This document shows, piece after piece, positions 35,280 to 44,921 of a DNA stretch of 64,000 bases. The notes under the pieces were generated by a model. It ran no database searches. It saw only the letters and a program-made list of their open reading frames with translations, and had not been told where the DNA came from. How positions within the stretch are numbered: the stretch's first letter is position 1; each line of letters opens with the position of its first letter. The position numbers and the translations under genes were made by a program. This DNA is from Desulfosarcina sp. BuS5. GTDB taxonomy: Bacteria > Desulfobacterota > Desulfobacteria > Desulfobacterales > BuS5. The stretch is from assembly GCF_028752835.1 (NCBI RefSeq), contig NZ_CP087952.1:3222501-3286500 (forward strand), written 5' to 3'.

Positions 35280-35527
35280 CAAATACCCTTTCAATGGTAA
35301 ACAACTACCCTTGATTTCCAATAATCTTTCCCATGGTTCATCTTGGGAAAGATACAAACTTCTCGCAATAGGGCTTGAATCGCTCTCTTTCTTTTTTAGG
35401 GCCAGCATGGCTTACTTCCTCCGACTAAATTCCCAATCACATTTGCCATTTCCACGTTCCTTTTTGCGCCCTGTGATGCAGTATGTTCTGTTTCTGATAT
35501 CTTCCTTAATACTTTTAGCATTTCATA

Positions 35528-35556
35528 TTGACAAAAGGCATCCATAAGCATATTGT
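35528..35556 (+). promoter_or_regulatory. Candidate promoter of the toxin-antitoxin pair
   Basis: TTGACA at 35528-35533, a 17-base spacer and TATTGT at 35551-35556. The toxin ATG at 35563 begins seven bases after the -10 element, so the transcript may be leaderless or nearly so; no ribosome-binding site precedes that ATG. Confidence 0.55.
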
Positions 35557-35562
35557 TTGTAC

Positions 35563-35832
35563 ATGAAATATTTAAATTGGAATTCTGAAAAAAATGAGCT
35601 TTTAAAGTGTAAGCGTGGGATTTCTTTTGAAGAAATTGCTTATTTAATTGAATCTGGGCAAATTCTTAGCATTGAGGAAAACCCAGGGCATTCCAATCAA
35701 AAGATATATATTATAAAAATTGATCAATATGCTGTGGTAGTACCTTTTGTGGAAACAGAGGAAGAAATTTTTCTCAAAACAGCATTTCCAAGCCGGAAAT
35801 ATTCAAAACATTTCGGATTAAAGGGGGAATAA
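35563..35832 (+). CDS. BrnT-like toxin of a type II toxin-antitoxin pair
   Basis: An 89-residue protein with the BrnT/RelE-like layout: an N-terminal YLNWNSEKNELLKCKRGISF (W-x-E-K...RG-ISFEE), a central beta segment (KIYIIKIDQYAVVVPFVETE) and a C-terminal FLKTAFPSRKYSKHF. BrnT proteins are mRNA-cleaving toxins neutralised by a DNA-binding partner. The stop overlaps the next start (TAATG), the usual coupling. The toxin-first order also matches brnTA. The family call is by eye; a DUF4258 protein is the alternative. Confidence 0.7.
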   Translation: MKYLNWNSEKNELLKCKRGISFEEIAYLIESGQILSIEENPGHSNQKIYIIKIDQYAVVVPFVETEEEIFLKTAFPSRKYSKHFGLKGE

Positions 35833-36128
35833 TGAATAAATTTAGCAACAAAACCTTTAGCCCAATAGATCAAGAAGAAAAAGATATAATGGAATCTATT
35901 GAGCGTGGAGAATGGCACTCTGTTAAGAATGTTGATCAAGAAAAAAGCAAAGCAATTTTAGCAGCACGTAATACCTTGAAGAAAGATAAGCGTATAAATC
36001 TTCGCCTTACTCAAAAAGATTATCATCAAATTCAAATAAGAGCGATAGAAGAGGGAATACCTTATCAAACACTTATTTCCAGTATTGTGCATAAGTATTT
36101 GAATGGAATGTTAAGCTCAAGATCATAA
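35832..36128 (+). CDS. BrnA/CopG-like antitoxin
   Basis: A 98-residue protein. The C-terminal half KKDKRINLRLTQKDYHQIQI followed by RAIEEGIPYQTLISSIVHKY is a typical ribbon-helix-helix module of CopG/BrnA-type antitoxins, binding operator DNA as a dimer. The acidic N-terminal half (QEEKDIMESIERGEW) is likely to wrap the toxin. It overlaps the toxin stop by one base and should autorepress the operon. Confidence 0.75.
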   Translation: MNKFSNKTFSPIDQEEKDIMESIERGEWHSVKNVDQEKSKAILAARNTLKKDKRINLRLTQKDYHQIQIRAIEEGIPYQTLISSIVHKYLNGMLSSRS

Positions 36129-36315
36129 GAAAAATTTTAATTGTTATGTGGTGTATTTCTTGAAACTTAAAACTTGTTGTTTGTACAAAATATTGGAGGA
36201 GCGGATATCCAGTAGTGTTTTCTGTTTGCGTTTAACCTATCTGTGTGCATCTATGTCCCATTGTTGTTTCAAAAACCAAAAAATATATTCATCACATTCA
36301 TAAACTATTCTGCGA

Positions 36316-38943
36316 TCACATTGCCTTTATCACTTCAACAGCTTTTTCCAAAGCCTGGGCAATTTTATCCGGCTTTGAACCGCCGGCCTGGGCCATGTCC
36401 GGCCGGCCGCCGCCGCCGCCGCCAACAACAGAAGCTGCCGCTTTAATTATATTGCCTGCATGATAACGATCAGTAAGATCCTTTGTTACAATGGCTATCA
36501 GAAGCGCTTTGGATTTATTAACACTGCCCAGAACGACAATGCCCGACCCTATTCTATCCTTGAACTTATCTGCAATCTCCCTGAGAGCCGCAGGTTTATC
36601 GATAGAGACTTCTTTTACAATCAGGTTAACATTGTTTATTGTTTGAATCTCATCACCCTCAGAATCCGCCTTAAGGATGGCAATTTTTGCTTTCAGACTT
36701 TCCACCTCTTTTTCAAGAGACTTCTGAGCCTGGATATTCTTTTCAATCCTTGGGATAAGTTCATCAGGCTTTTCCCGCAACAAACGTGATATATCCTGTA
36801 CTATCCTGAATTTTTTGCGGATCTCAATCAATGCGGATTCGCCTGTTAAAGCCTCGATTCTCCTTATTCCTGATGCCACACTCGATTCTGCTATTATCTT
36901 GAAAAAACCTATGTCCCCGGTTCGCCGGGTATGTGTTCCGCCGCAGAGTTCCCGGCTGAAATCCTTAATCGAAACCACCCTTACTCTATCCCCGTATTTT
37001 TCTTCAAAAAGAGCCATTGCCCCGGATTTAAAAGCTGTATCAGCATCCATCTCTTCCACCTTGAGAGGGAGATTCCTTCTGATGCGCTCATTAACAAATA
37101 CCTCAATTTGGTCAAGCATTTCCGGCTCTATCTGTGAGAAATGTGTAAAATCGAACCTGAGTCTGTCAGCAGCTACCAATGAACCAGCCTGTTTAACATG
37201 ATCACCGATAATTTGACGAAGAGCTGAATGGAGTATGTGTGTGGCAGTATGATTACAGGCAATTGCATGGCGTGCTTTTACATCAATACTAAGGACAGAA
37301 GAATCGCCCTTTTTTATCTTTCCTGATGCTACTTTTCCTTTGTGAATTATCAGGCCGGTCGGGTCCTTAATGGTGTTCAGAACATCTATCTTAAAATTAT
37401 CGCCTGAAATCTCTCCCTTATCACCAACCTGCCCCCCGGATTCCCCGTAAAACGGTGTTGACGCCGTAACTATCTCTACAACCTGACCCTCAGAAGCTTC
37501 CGGGACTTCCGTCCCATCCTGAACAAGGAGAATAACCCCGGCATCGGATGAAAGAGTATCATACCCGGTAAATTCAGGTTTAACACCTTTTGATGAAAGA
37601 TTTTTATAGGCCTCGCTGATTCTTGTTAAAGTTGCAGCAGATCCGGATTGAGCGCGCTGCCCTTCCATGGCCCTGTCAAATCCCTCCATATCAAGCAGCA
37701 TCTCTTTGTCTCTAACAACATCTTTTACAATGTCGACCGGGAATCCGTAGGTGTCGTAAAGTTTAAATATAACGTCCCCGGAAATCGATGTGCGCCCGTT
37801 ATCCTGTAAATCCGACAAAGTATCGTTTAACAGCTTCAAACCGTTGTCCAGGGTTTCGGAAAAACGGATCTCCTCATTTTTAATCACATTGTCGATAAAG
37901 GCAGCGCCCTCTTTAAGCTCTGGGTAGGCAGACTGCATTATATCAAAAACAACATTTGCGGTTTCATGTAAAAACGGTCTGGTCAGGCCGATATTACGCC
38001 CGTAACGGATGGCCCGGCGCATGATCCGTCGCAGCACATATCCACGCCCTTCATTGGAAGGGAGAATGCCGTCGCCGATTAAAAATGCCGCTGCCCGTGT
38101 GTGATCAGCTATTACCTTCATGGCAATATCGTCTGCCGGCAAATCTCCGAATTTTTTTTCCGAAAGAGCTTCGGTTTTTCTTATTATCGGCAGTAGTAAA
38201 TCCGTTTCATAATTTGTGGGCACATCCTGTATGATTGAGGCCAGTCGCTCCAGCCCCATACCGGTATCTATACTGGGCCTGGGCAGGGGGGTCAGTTTGC
38301 CGGAATCGTCCCGATTGTACTGCATGAAAACAAGATTCCAGATCTCAAGAAACCTGTCACATTCGCAGCCTACCATGCAGTCCGGGCTGCCGCAGCCGAA
38401 ATCTTCTCCTCTGTCTATATGTATTTCACTGCAAGGACCGCAAGGACCGGTATCCCCCATGGACCAAAAATTATCCTTTTCGCCGCATCTCACGATTCTA
38501 TCCTGGGAAACGCCGATATTTTTATGCCATATATCAAAAGCTTCATCATCTTTCAGGTAGATTGAAACCCAAAGTTTCTCCACTGGCAGGCCGAAACCGT
38601 TTACCAGCAGATCCCAAGCATATTCAATACCTTTATTTTTAAAATAATCGCCGAATGAAAAATTTCCCAGCATTTCAAAAAAAGTATGATGCCGGGCAGT
38701 ATAGCCAACATTCTCAAGATCGTTATGCTTGCCGCCGGCCCGCACACATTTCTGGGAGGTTACGGCCCGCGCATAGTCCTTCTTTTCTTCGCCTAAAAAG
38801 GTACGTTTGAACTGCACCATCCCTGCATTAGTAAAAAGCAGGGTCGGGTCATCCGACGGCACAAGCGAAGCGCTCCTTGAGATATAGTGATTTTTATTTT
38901 TAAAATATTTTAAAAACTGCCTGCGTATTTCATTGCCGGTCAT
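36316..38943 (-). CDS. alaS: Alanyl-tRNA synthetase
   Basis: An 875-residue class II synthetase that charges and edits tRNA-Ala. Catalytic domain: FTNAGMVQFKRTFLGEE, ARHHTFFEMLGNFSFGDYF and GMGLERLASIIQ. Editing domain: HTATHILHSALRQIIGDHV and the zinc-binding ELCGGTHTRRTGDIGFF. The C-Ala end contains the glycine run VVGGGGGGRPDMAQAGG. I start at the ATG at 38943, which has GGAG six bases upstream, in place of 38955. It lies 20 bases after recA, a common recA-alaS operon. Confidence 0.96.
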   Translation of the reverse strand: MTGNEIRRQFLKYFKNKNHYISRSASLVPSDDPTLLFTNAGMVQFKRTFLGEEKKDYARAVTSQKCVRAGGKHNDLENVGYTARHHTFFEMLGNFSFGDYFKNKGIEYAWDLLVNGFGLPVEKLWVSIYLKDDEAFDIWHKNIGVSQDRIVRCGEKDNFWSMGDTGPCGPCSEIHIDRGEDFGCGSPDCMVGCECDRFLEIWNLVFMQYNRDDSGKLTPLPRPSIDTGMGLERLASIIQDVPTNYETDLLLPIIRKTEALSEKKFGDLPADDIAMKVIADHTRAAAFLIGDGILPSNEGRGYVLRRIMRRAIRYGRNIGLTRPFLHETANVVFDIMQSAYPELKEGAAFIDNVIKNEEIRFSETLDNGLKLLNDTLSDLQDNGRTSISGDVIFKLYDTYGFPVDIVKDVVRDKEMLLDMEGFDRAMEGQRAQSGSAATLTRISEAYKNLSSKGVKPEFTGYDTLSSDAGVILLVQDGTEVPEASEGQVVEIVTASTPFYGESGGQVGDKGEISGDNFKIDVLNTIKDPTGLIIHKGKVASGKIKKGDSSVLSIDVKARHAIACNHTATHILHSALRQIIGDHVKQAGSLVAADRLRFDFTHFSQIEPEMLDQIEVFVNERIRRNLPLKVEEMDADTAFKSGAMALFEEKYGDRVRVVSIKDFSRELCGGTHTRRTGDIGFFKIIAESSVASGIRRIEALTGESALIEIRKKFRIVQDISRLLREKPDELIPRIEKNIQAQKSLEKEVESLKAKIAILKADSEGDEIQTINNVNLIVKEVSIDKPAALREIADKFKDRIGSGIVVLGSVNKSKALLIAIVTKDLTDRYHAGNIIKAAASVVGGGGGGRPDMAQAGGSKPDKIAQALEKAVEVIKAM

Positions 38944-38963
38944 TATAAACTCCAATGGAAAAA

Positions 38964-40007
38964 TCAGTTAGCGTCTGCAACAGGTTTTTCCTTAACGGCA
39001 TCTTCCTCTTTTTCAAAAAGCCCAAGCGATGCTCTTACTTTAGTCAAAATCAGATCGTAAGTTTCCCGGTTCTCCTTGAAATATTGCTTTACATTATTTC
39101 GGCCCTGACCAATCCGCTCACCTTCATAGGAATACCAGGAACCGCTTTTATCTATAATATCGGCTTTTACACCCATATCAAGCAGATCGCCGGTTTTTGA
39201 TATACCTTCTCCATACATGATATCGAATTCAGCCTCCTGGAAAGGAGGCGCCATCTTGTTTTTAACCACCTTAACCCTTGTTCTGTTGCCGATAACCTCC
39301 TGGCCGTCTTTCAGAGCGCCGATTCTGCGAATATCCAGCCTGACCGAGGAATAAAATTTCAAGGCGTTTCCGCCGGTAGTGGTCTCGGGATTTCCGAAAA
39401 CAACACCAATTTTCATACGAATCTGATTAATAAAAATCAAGGCTGTCATTGTCTTGCTAAGTGTGCCTGTGAGCTTTCTCAAAGCCTGGGACATCAGCCG
39501 GGCCTGAAGACCCATATGTGAATCACCCATTTCGCCTTCGATTTCAGCCCTTGGGACAAGCGCGGCAACCGAGTCGATAACCAGTATGTCTATGGCTCCG
39601 CTCCGAATAAGCATATCCGCAATTTCAAGCGCCTGCTCTCCTGTATCCGGCTGTGATACCAGAAGTTCATCACAATTTACGCCTAATTTTTTTGCATAAC
39701 CCACATCAAGTGCATGTTCGGCATCTATAAAGGCTGCTATACCGCCGTTTTTTTGGGCCTCGGCAACAGCATGCAGGGCAAGTGTTGTTTTACCGGATGA
39801 TTCCGGGCCGTAAATTTCAATGACCCTGCCACGTGGCAGGCCGCCGATACCTAAAGCCTTATCAAGGGCAAGGGAAGTGGTAGGAATAATCGGCACATCC
39901 ACCACGGCCTGACTGCCAAGTTTCATAATTGAGCCCTTGCCGTATTGGCGTTCTATCTGAATAATGGCGGTATCGATTGCCTTGCCCTTGTCTTGGTTAT
40001 TCTCCAT
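38964..40007 (-). CDS. recA: Recombinase RecA
   Basis: A 347-residue RecA. The ATP-binding loop is [36 protein letters not shown], the L2 region [20 protein letters not shown] and the acidic C-terminal tail are all present. It mediates strand exchange and LexA cleavage. An AGGGAG site precedes the ATG. I looked for an SOS box upstream and could not identify one confidently. Co-transcribed with alaS. Confidence 0.97.
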   Translation of the reverse strand: MENNQDKGKAIDTAIIQIERQYGKGSIMKLGSQAVVDVPIIPTTSLALDKALGIGGLPRGRVIEIYGPESSGKTTLALHAVAEAQKNGGIAAFIDAEHALDVGYAKKLGVNCDELLVSQPDTGEQALEIADMLIRSGAIDILVIDSVAALVPRAEIEGEMGDSHMGLQARLMSQALRKLTGTLSKTMTALIFINQIRMKIGVVFGNPETTTGGNALKFYSSVRLDIRRIGALKDGQEVIGNRTRVKVVKNKMAPPFQEAEFDIMYGEGISKTGDLLDMGVKADIIDKSGSWYSYEGERIGQGRNNVKQYFKENRETYDLILTKVRASLGLFEKEEDAVKEKPVADAN

Positions 40008-40091
40008 TAAACTCCCTCTATAAATCAGTTAATAACGCCCATGGCTTATCTGGCACAATAAAGCCGGATTGGTTGTGTCCGGAATTCGATC

Positions 40092-40119
40092 GTAGAGACA
40101 AGGCATGCATTGTCTCTAC
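40092..40119. repeat. 28-base REP-like palindrome, variant
   Basis: Arms GTAGAGACAA and TTGTCTCTAC around GGCATGCA. It has the same length and outer arms as the palindromes at 12319 and 14512 but a different core. It lies between recA and the DUF368 gene, which are both on the minus strand. Confidence 0.75.
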
Positions 40120-40181
40120 TACTTCGGCCCTATATCATAAATAAGGATCTGATTCAAACTTCACCCATTCCTGAAATTAAA

Positions 40182-41114
40182 CTATTCTCTCTTTTTCGCC
40201 CAGAAGTTTAACAAAAAAACAAGCAGAAATCCAGCAATAGATATGCCGATAGCCATCATAACATCAACATCCCAATGTTCCGGCAAAATATTTTTCTGTA
40301 ATGTGCCGGCAAGATTTTTATGCGAATCAACAGCGCTGAATATCGTCTTTTTCCAGGGCCAGATCTTTCTTAATGATCCGATCATGAAACCGGTTAACAC
40401 GGCTATTGTAACATTGGGATACTTTTTAAAAAACCAGTTGAGAATACAGACAAAAGTGAATAATCCGGCTCCTGCTCCGGCCGCCACCAGTAATAGAATC
40501 AGAAAATCCCGCTGATGAACAGCCTCTAATATAAAATGATATTTCCCTAAAAGAACCAGGATAAATGCGCCTGAAATTCCCGGCAAAATCATAGCGCAGA
40601 TTGCCATTGCCCCGCACAAAAACAGGAACCATGCTTTATCAGGAGTTGCTGCCGGCATTATTCCCACGAGATAATAGGTACAGAATGCTCCAAGGATAAT
40701 CCATAAAAGAATCCATAATGAGCGCTTTTTGAAATGTTGAATTAAGGTAAATATAGAGGCTAATATTAAACCAAAAAAAAATGACCATAAGGGTACCGGT
40801 CTGTTGTCAAGAAGCCAGCTTAAAATTCCGGCAAGTGTGAAAACAGCAGTTAAAATGCCAACCAGCAAAGGCAGGACAAATTTCCATGCTGCACGGTCAA
40901 AGGCTTTTTTGGTTTCCAGGGAGAACAAAAGCATAAAAAATTTCAAATCAAATGATTTGATGGAAAAAATAAGCTCCCTGTAAATGCCGAGAATAAGCGC
41001 CATTGTGCCGCCGGAAACCCCGGGCACCACATCGGCGGCTCCCATACAAAAGCCTTTCGCAAACAATGATGGGAAAGGTTTAACAAAAGATTGGGTATTA
41101 TTTTTATTTTTCAT
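40182..41114 (-). CDS. DUF368 family membrane protein
   Basis: A 310-residue protein with about eight hydrophobic segments. The N-terminal signature FCMGAADVVPGVSGGTMALI and the internal repeat MAICAMILPGISGAFILVLL are characteristic of DUF368; some members act as undecaprenyl-phosphate or polyprenyl-phosphate translocases (established for the PopT/DUF368 family). A recycling role for the envelope lipid carrier fits but is inferred. It starts 27 bases after the DUF4301 gene; its 5' flank contains short TTTTTCACTTTAA direct repeats. Confidence 0.88.
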   Translation of the reverse strand: MKNKNNTQSFVKPFPSLFAKGFCMGAADVVPGVSGGTMALILGIYRELIFSIKSFDLKFFMLLFSLETKKAFDRAAWKFVLPLLVGILTAVFTLAGILSWLLDNRPVPLWSFFFGLILASIFTLIQHFKKRSLWILLWIILGAFCTYYLVGIMPAATPDKAWFLFLCGAMAICAMILPGISGAFILVLLGKYHFILEAVHQRDFLILLLVAAGAGAGLFTFVCILNWFFKKYPNVTIAVLTGFMIGSLRKIWPWKKTIFSAVDSHKNLAGTLQKNILPEHWDVDVMMAIGISIAGFLLVFLLNFWAKKRE

Positions 41115-41141
41115 TTTTATTTTTCACTTTAATTTTTCACT

Positions 41142-42692
41142 TTAACCCTGGTGTTCTGCTCTGAGCAGATCATTTACGGTCTTCACAGGATTAAATGTAA
41201 TTTCAGGAACTTCAATAAAAACAGTATTCCAGGATGACATGGCACCGTTCCAGAGACCCGGAAGCTCCAGGGCTTTCAGCTGCCTGCCGTTTTTTGATTT
41301 GTTTGAAATAAATACAGCTTCATTATCAACATACTTTTTTAAATCAAACTGGTTGCCCTGGAAATCACGCACGCCGCATACAATATCCACAGGATTGAAA
41401 TGGGTTGCAGAGGAGAGTATAGACTGCTGTCTTTTTGACCCAGGGTCTATCTGTGCGGATTCTACGATCTGCCTGGATATGTTTTTATCTTTCCCCTCCA
41501 CCCAGAACGGTCCCCCCCCGGGATCACCTGCATTCCGCACCATACCGCATACCCTGAGGGGCCGGTTTAATTTTGAAAAAAGATAAGCTCCTTGTTCTTT
41601 TTCTGAAGCATCGTTGACATCATCCGGTATACCTATCAATAGACGGTGTCTGATAAACTCGAACATCTTTTTAATATTATGCTGATCAATATCGCCGCAT
41701 GACAGATTTCTCATAAAATTGAAGATTTCATTCTGCAATTCCACCAGAAACCCGCCCAGAGCCTTTTTATATAAAAAAGTATCCTGTTTTAGCCGGTCAG
41801 GCACAACATTATCAATATTTTTCAAAAAAATTATATCACCCTTAACCGAATTAAGATTATCCAGCAAAGCGCCATGTCCTCCAGGGCGGAACAGGAGTTT
41901 TCCATCTGTGTCCCGAAAGGGATTATTATGCTCGTCAACGGCAATGGTATCAGTGGATGGTTGTTGGTAAGAGTATGTTATCTTGAAATTAATTCCCGAC
42001 TTTTCATAAAATCTGCTTATTTTATCAAGATGCTCCCTGATTAATGCAGCATGACCGGGCGCAACGGTAAAATGGATTCTGCATACTCCGTTATGATCCT
42101 TTGTATATTCTGCGGCTTCAGCCATATGTTCTTCAAAAGGGGTTCTTGAATCAGATGAATATTTATGAAAAAGTATCAACCCTTTAGGCAAATTTCCATA
42201 ATTGAGTCCTTTGGGTGTCAAAATATATTCCAGAACGTCTTTATACTCTCCTGCAGCCAAAAATCGGTTGAGATCAAGACCATTTTTTTGCATAACAGCT
42301 TTTAAATCATCATAAAATGCAAAATTCCGGATCCCTTTTACAAATGCCCCAAAGGCCCTGGCAACGTCTGCATCCGCTTCCGTTTTTATAAAATCATCGT
42401 TAAGCTTGGCATCAAGGTTATTGAGGGAGTGTAATACCTTAAACATCCTGCTGGCAGCTCCTGACGCTGGTACAAATTTCATTGTTCTGCCGGACAACGA
42501 TTCTTTTGTATATAATGCCGCCAGCCTGTCCGTATAATGACGATCCAAAACGGTTATCCCGTCACCTACTTTACACGAACCCTTCAAGTTTAAATAAAAA
42601 TTGCTCTTTTTGAAAAGTTCTATTTGCGATATGATCTCACTCATTGTAAGATTCATATCCTTAATCTGAATTAAATCATTATTGTTGAACAT
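41142..42692 (-). CDS. DUF4301 family protein
   Basis: A 516-residue cytosolic protein. The N-terminal half contains MKFVPASGAASRMFKVLHSL and KGLILFHKYSSDSRTPFEEH, and the middle contains FRDTDGKLLFRPGGHGALLD, blocks reminiscent of nucleotidyltransferase/UTP-sugar pyrophosphorylase folds. Family function is not established; a sugar-nucleotidyltransferase-like activity is an inference from the GxG-x-R-x(n)-K pattern and the RPGGHGALL block. It precedes the DUF368 gene in a likely two-gene operon. Confidence 0.82.
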   Translation of the reverse strand: MFNNNDLIQIKDMNLTMSEIISQIELFKKSNFYLNLKGSCKVGDGITVLDRHYTDRLAALYTKESLSGRTMKFVPASGAASRMFKVLHSLNNLDAKLNDDFIKTEADADVARAFGAFVKGIRNFAFYDDLKAVMQKNGLDLNRFLAAGEYKDVLEYILTPKGLNYGNLPKGLILFHKYSSDSRTPFEEHMAEAAEYTKDHNGVCRIHFTVAPGHAALIREHLDKISRFYEKSGINFKITYSYQQPSTDTIAVDEHNNPFRDTDGKLLFRPGGHGALLDNLNSVKGDIIFLKNIDNVVPDRLKQDTFLYKKALGGFLVELQNEIFNFMRNLSCGDIDQHNIKKMFEFIRHRLLIGIPDDVNDASEKEQGAYLFSKLNRPLRVCGMVRNAGDPGGGPFWVEGKDKNISRQIVESAQIDPGSKRQQSILSSATHFNPVDIVCGVRDFQGNQFDLKKYVDNEAVFISNKSKNGRQLKALELPGLWNGAMSSWNTVFIEVPEITFNPVKTVNDLLRAEHQG

Positions 42693-42728
42693 TGATTATA
42701 TTTTCTCTCATTCCTGGGTGAACACTGG

Positions 42729-42754
42729 TAGGGGCACGATGCATCGTGCCCCTA
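42729..42754. repeat. 26-base palindrome
   Basis: A perfect palindrome with arms TAGGGGCACGATG and CATCGTGCCCCTA in the spacer between the divergent DUF4301 and 42904 genes. It belongs to the same style of REP-like palindromes as the others but has a different sequence. Confidence 0.75.
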
Positions 42755-42903
42755 ATCAAGTTTTGACCTATAACGCAGTGACATTATTGACCTGGAGATC
42801 TATATAATAAAACTTGATAATATTGCAAATAGATATTATCTTTTATAGATTCCTGCAACATGATAGACTTTGAAAATATTTTGACATTTTAAGGAGATAA
42901 TCG

Positions 42904-43326
42904 GTGAAACAAAAATTTGTTATGGGGAAAAATAATAAAAACGGATTAGAAATTCAAGAGTATTCAGAGCTGGAAAAAGATCAGTTTTTTCTTGTATATC
43001 AATGTGTATACGATAGCGCAGAAATTGAATCTGCAATTGAAAAAGGTAATAAGGACATTATTAAAACATTGCGTAACGATAACTTTTTCCCATATCGGGA
43101 TTATATTGATCAAATTGCGGAGACGGTGAAAGAAATTTATACTTCAAATATTGAAAATTCCGTTGAAATCTCTTTTGATGACCAGGAATACAACCTTGAA
43201 GAGACTGACGAAGTAGAATTATCTGATGAAATTGAGAAACTGCTTGAAGATGATACCTTATTAACCGATGTGACAACCACTGAGAATGAAGGTGTTGTAA
43301 AAATCGATAAGCTACAGGAAGATTAG
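42904..43326 (+). CDS. Acidic hypothetical protein (140 aa)
   Basis: A 140-residue protein with an Asp/Glu-rich C-terminal third (VEISFDDQEYNLEETDEVEL). The GTG at 42904 is preceded by AAGGAGATAATCG, a good site, and is preferred over an internal ATG at 42922. No catalytic motif or membrane segment is visible. It lies just upstream of lnt and may be translated with it. Function not recognised. Confidence 0.65.
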   Translation: MKQKFVMGKNNKNGLEIQEYSELEKDQFFLVYQCVYDSAEIESAIEKGNKDIIKTLRNDNFFPYRDYIDQIAETVKEIYTSNIENSVEISFDDQEYNLEETDEVELSDEIEKLLEDDTLLTDVTTTENEGVVKIDKLQED

Positions 43327-43334
43327 ATACCTTT

Positions 43335-44900
43335 TTGCATAACATATTGAAACATGACAATAATTATATAATCAAGGTCACTTATTCTCTCTTAAGCGGA
43401 CTACTGCTAACCATCTCGTTTCCCCCGGCAGGATTTCACTGGATTGCCTGGATTGCTCTTGTGCCTTTAATCTTTACAAGCAGGAATCTGTCTTTCAACA
43501 GCTCCTTCAGACTCGGATTTATTGCAGGCCTGGTTCACTATCTTACTCTCTTGTACTGGCTTGTGGATACCATGGGTACCTATGGCAACCTTCCCTTATA
43601 CCTGAGCTGGCCGGTACTATTCCTGCTTGCGGCATATCTTGCTCTATATATGGGACTGTTTTCAGGAATTTTATTTAGGGTCTCTAAAAAGCCGATTGCA
43701 GCGCTTGCAATTGCCCCCGTGCTTTGGGTAACGCTGGAATATATCAGATCATTGCTTTTTTCCGGATTCCCGTGGGAGCTGGCCGGTTATTCCCAGTACA
43801 AAAACCTGATCATGATCCAGATTTCCGATCTAACAGGCGTGTACGGGGTTTCCTTCCTGATAGTTGTTTGTAATATGACCGCTCTTATAACCCTGCTCTG
43901 GCTGACCAAAAAAAAATGGCATGGACAAATTGTTTCCGGAAAAATTGCGGCCGCGGCTTTGACGGCTTTAGCCATTACCGTTGGGTTGACATTCTGTTAC
44001 GGCAAGCAGCGCTTGATTACGGTGGGAAAAACAATATCAGCCGCACCCACCCGCAAGGTTGCGGTGGTACAGGGAAATATTGAACAGGGAATTAAATGGG
44101 ATCCGGCCTACCAGGTTTCCAGCGTCCACAAATACCTCAATCTCTCATCCCTGGCCAAATCAGCAAAACCGGATTTAGTGGTCTGGCCGGAAACTTCCGC
44201 TCCATTCTATTTTCTTTATGATAAAAAATTATCCGACCTGCTGAAAAACGGAATTCAAAATTTTGAATCAAATTTCCTGATAGGAGCACCGTCATTTATT
44301 ATCAAAAAAGATAAAATGATAAATTATTTTAACAGCGCATACCTGCTCGGTCCGGGTGGACAAGTCCGTGGTAAATATGATAAGGCACACTTGGTTCCTT
44401 TTGGCGAATATATCCCGCTAAAGAGATTCTTGCCTTTTATTGGGAAAATGGTAAAAGGAGTCGGAGATTTTGTCCCCGGCCAAAAAGGGGCGGTTATCCG
44501 GCAGGGGAAGCTTGGATTAGGTATCCTTATATGTTATGAACTTATATTTACGGACCTGGCCCGGGCAATGGCCAAAAATAATGCCGATTTACTAATTAAT
44601 ATTACCAACGACGCATGGTACGGCAGATCCAGCGCTCCTTACCAGCATTTTTCGATGGGAGTCTTCCGAGCTGTGGAAAACAGACGTTCCCTGATAAGAT
44701 CTGCCAACACCGGTATAAGCGGGTTTATAGATCCAACAGGCCAAATTCTGGATCAGACTGATATATTCAAAGAGGCTGTGATTACAAAATCCCTGCCTTT
44801 AATGCGCCAAAAAACTATTTATACACGTTTCGGAGACTGGTTTGCCATAACATGTATAATCATAACTATAATCTTGCTTCGTCTTTATATGCGAGATTAA
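43335..44900 (+). CDS. lnt: Apolipoprotein N-acyltransferase
   Basis: A 521-residue inner-membrane enzyme that adds the third acyl chain to lipoproteins. The N-terminal 220 residues form several membrane helices. The C-terminal nitrilase-fold domain has the catalytic triad Glu (LVVWPETSAPF), Lys (GKYDKAHLVPFGEYIP) and Cys (GILICYELIF). The initiator is uncertain: TTG at 43335 gives the listed frame and there is no ATG near the conserved N-terminus. It is followed after 21 bases by prfB. The lipoproteins encoded at 47380 and 59372 would be clients. Confidence 0.92.
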   Translation: MHNILKHDNNYIIKVTYSLLSGLLLTISFPPAGFHWIAWIALVPLIFTSRNLSFNSSFRLGFIAGLVHYLTLLYWLVDTMGTYGNLPLYLSWPVLFLLAAYLALYMGLFSGILFRVSKKPIAALAIAPVLWVTLEYIRSLLFSGFPWELAGYSQYKNLIMIQISDLTGVYGVSFLIVVCNMTALITLLWLTKKKWHGQIVSGKIAAAALTALAITVGLTFCYGKQRLITVGKTISAAPTRKVAVVQGNIEQGIKWDPAYQVSSVHKYLNLSSLAKSAKPDLVVWPETSAPFYFLYDKKLSDLLKNGIQNFESNFLIGAPSFIIKKDKMINYFNSAYLLGPGGQVRGKYDKAHLVPFGEYIPLKRFLPFIGKMVKGVGDFVPGQKGAVIRQGKLGLGILICYELIFTDLARAMAKNNADLLINITNDAWYGRSSAPYQHFSMGVFRAVENRRSLIRSANTGISGFIDPTGQILDQTDIFKEAVITKSLPLMRQKTIYTRFGDWFAITCIIITIILLRLYMRD

Positions 44901-44921
44901 TTTAGGGAACCGGAGGTTGCT

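Noticed and set aside
35218..35547. 109-residue plus-strand frame after the tRNA genes
   Set aside because: It begins inside tRNA-Glu, has no ribosome-binding site and no family resemblance; the region 35280-35527 appears non-coding.
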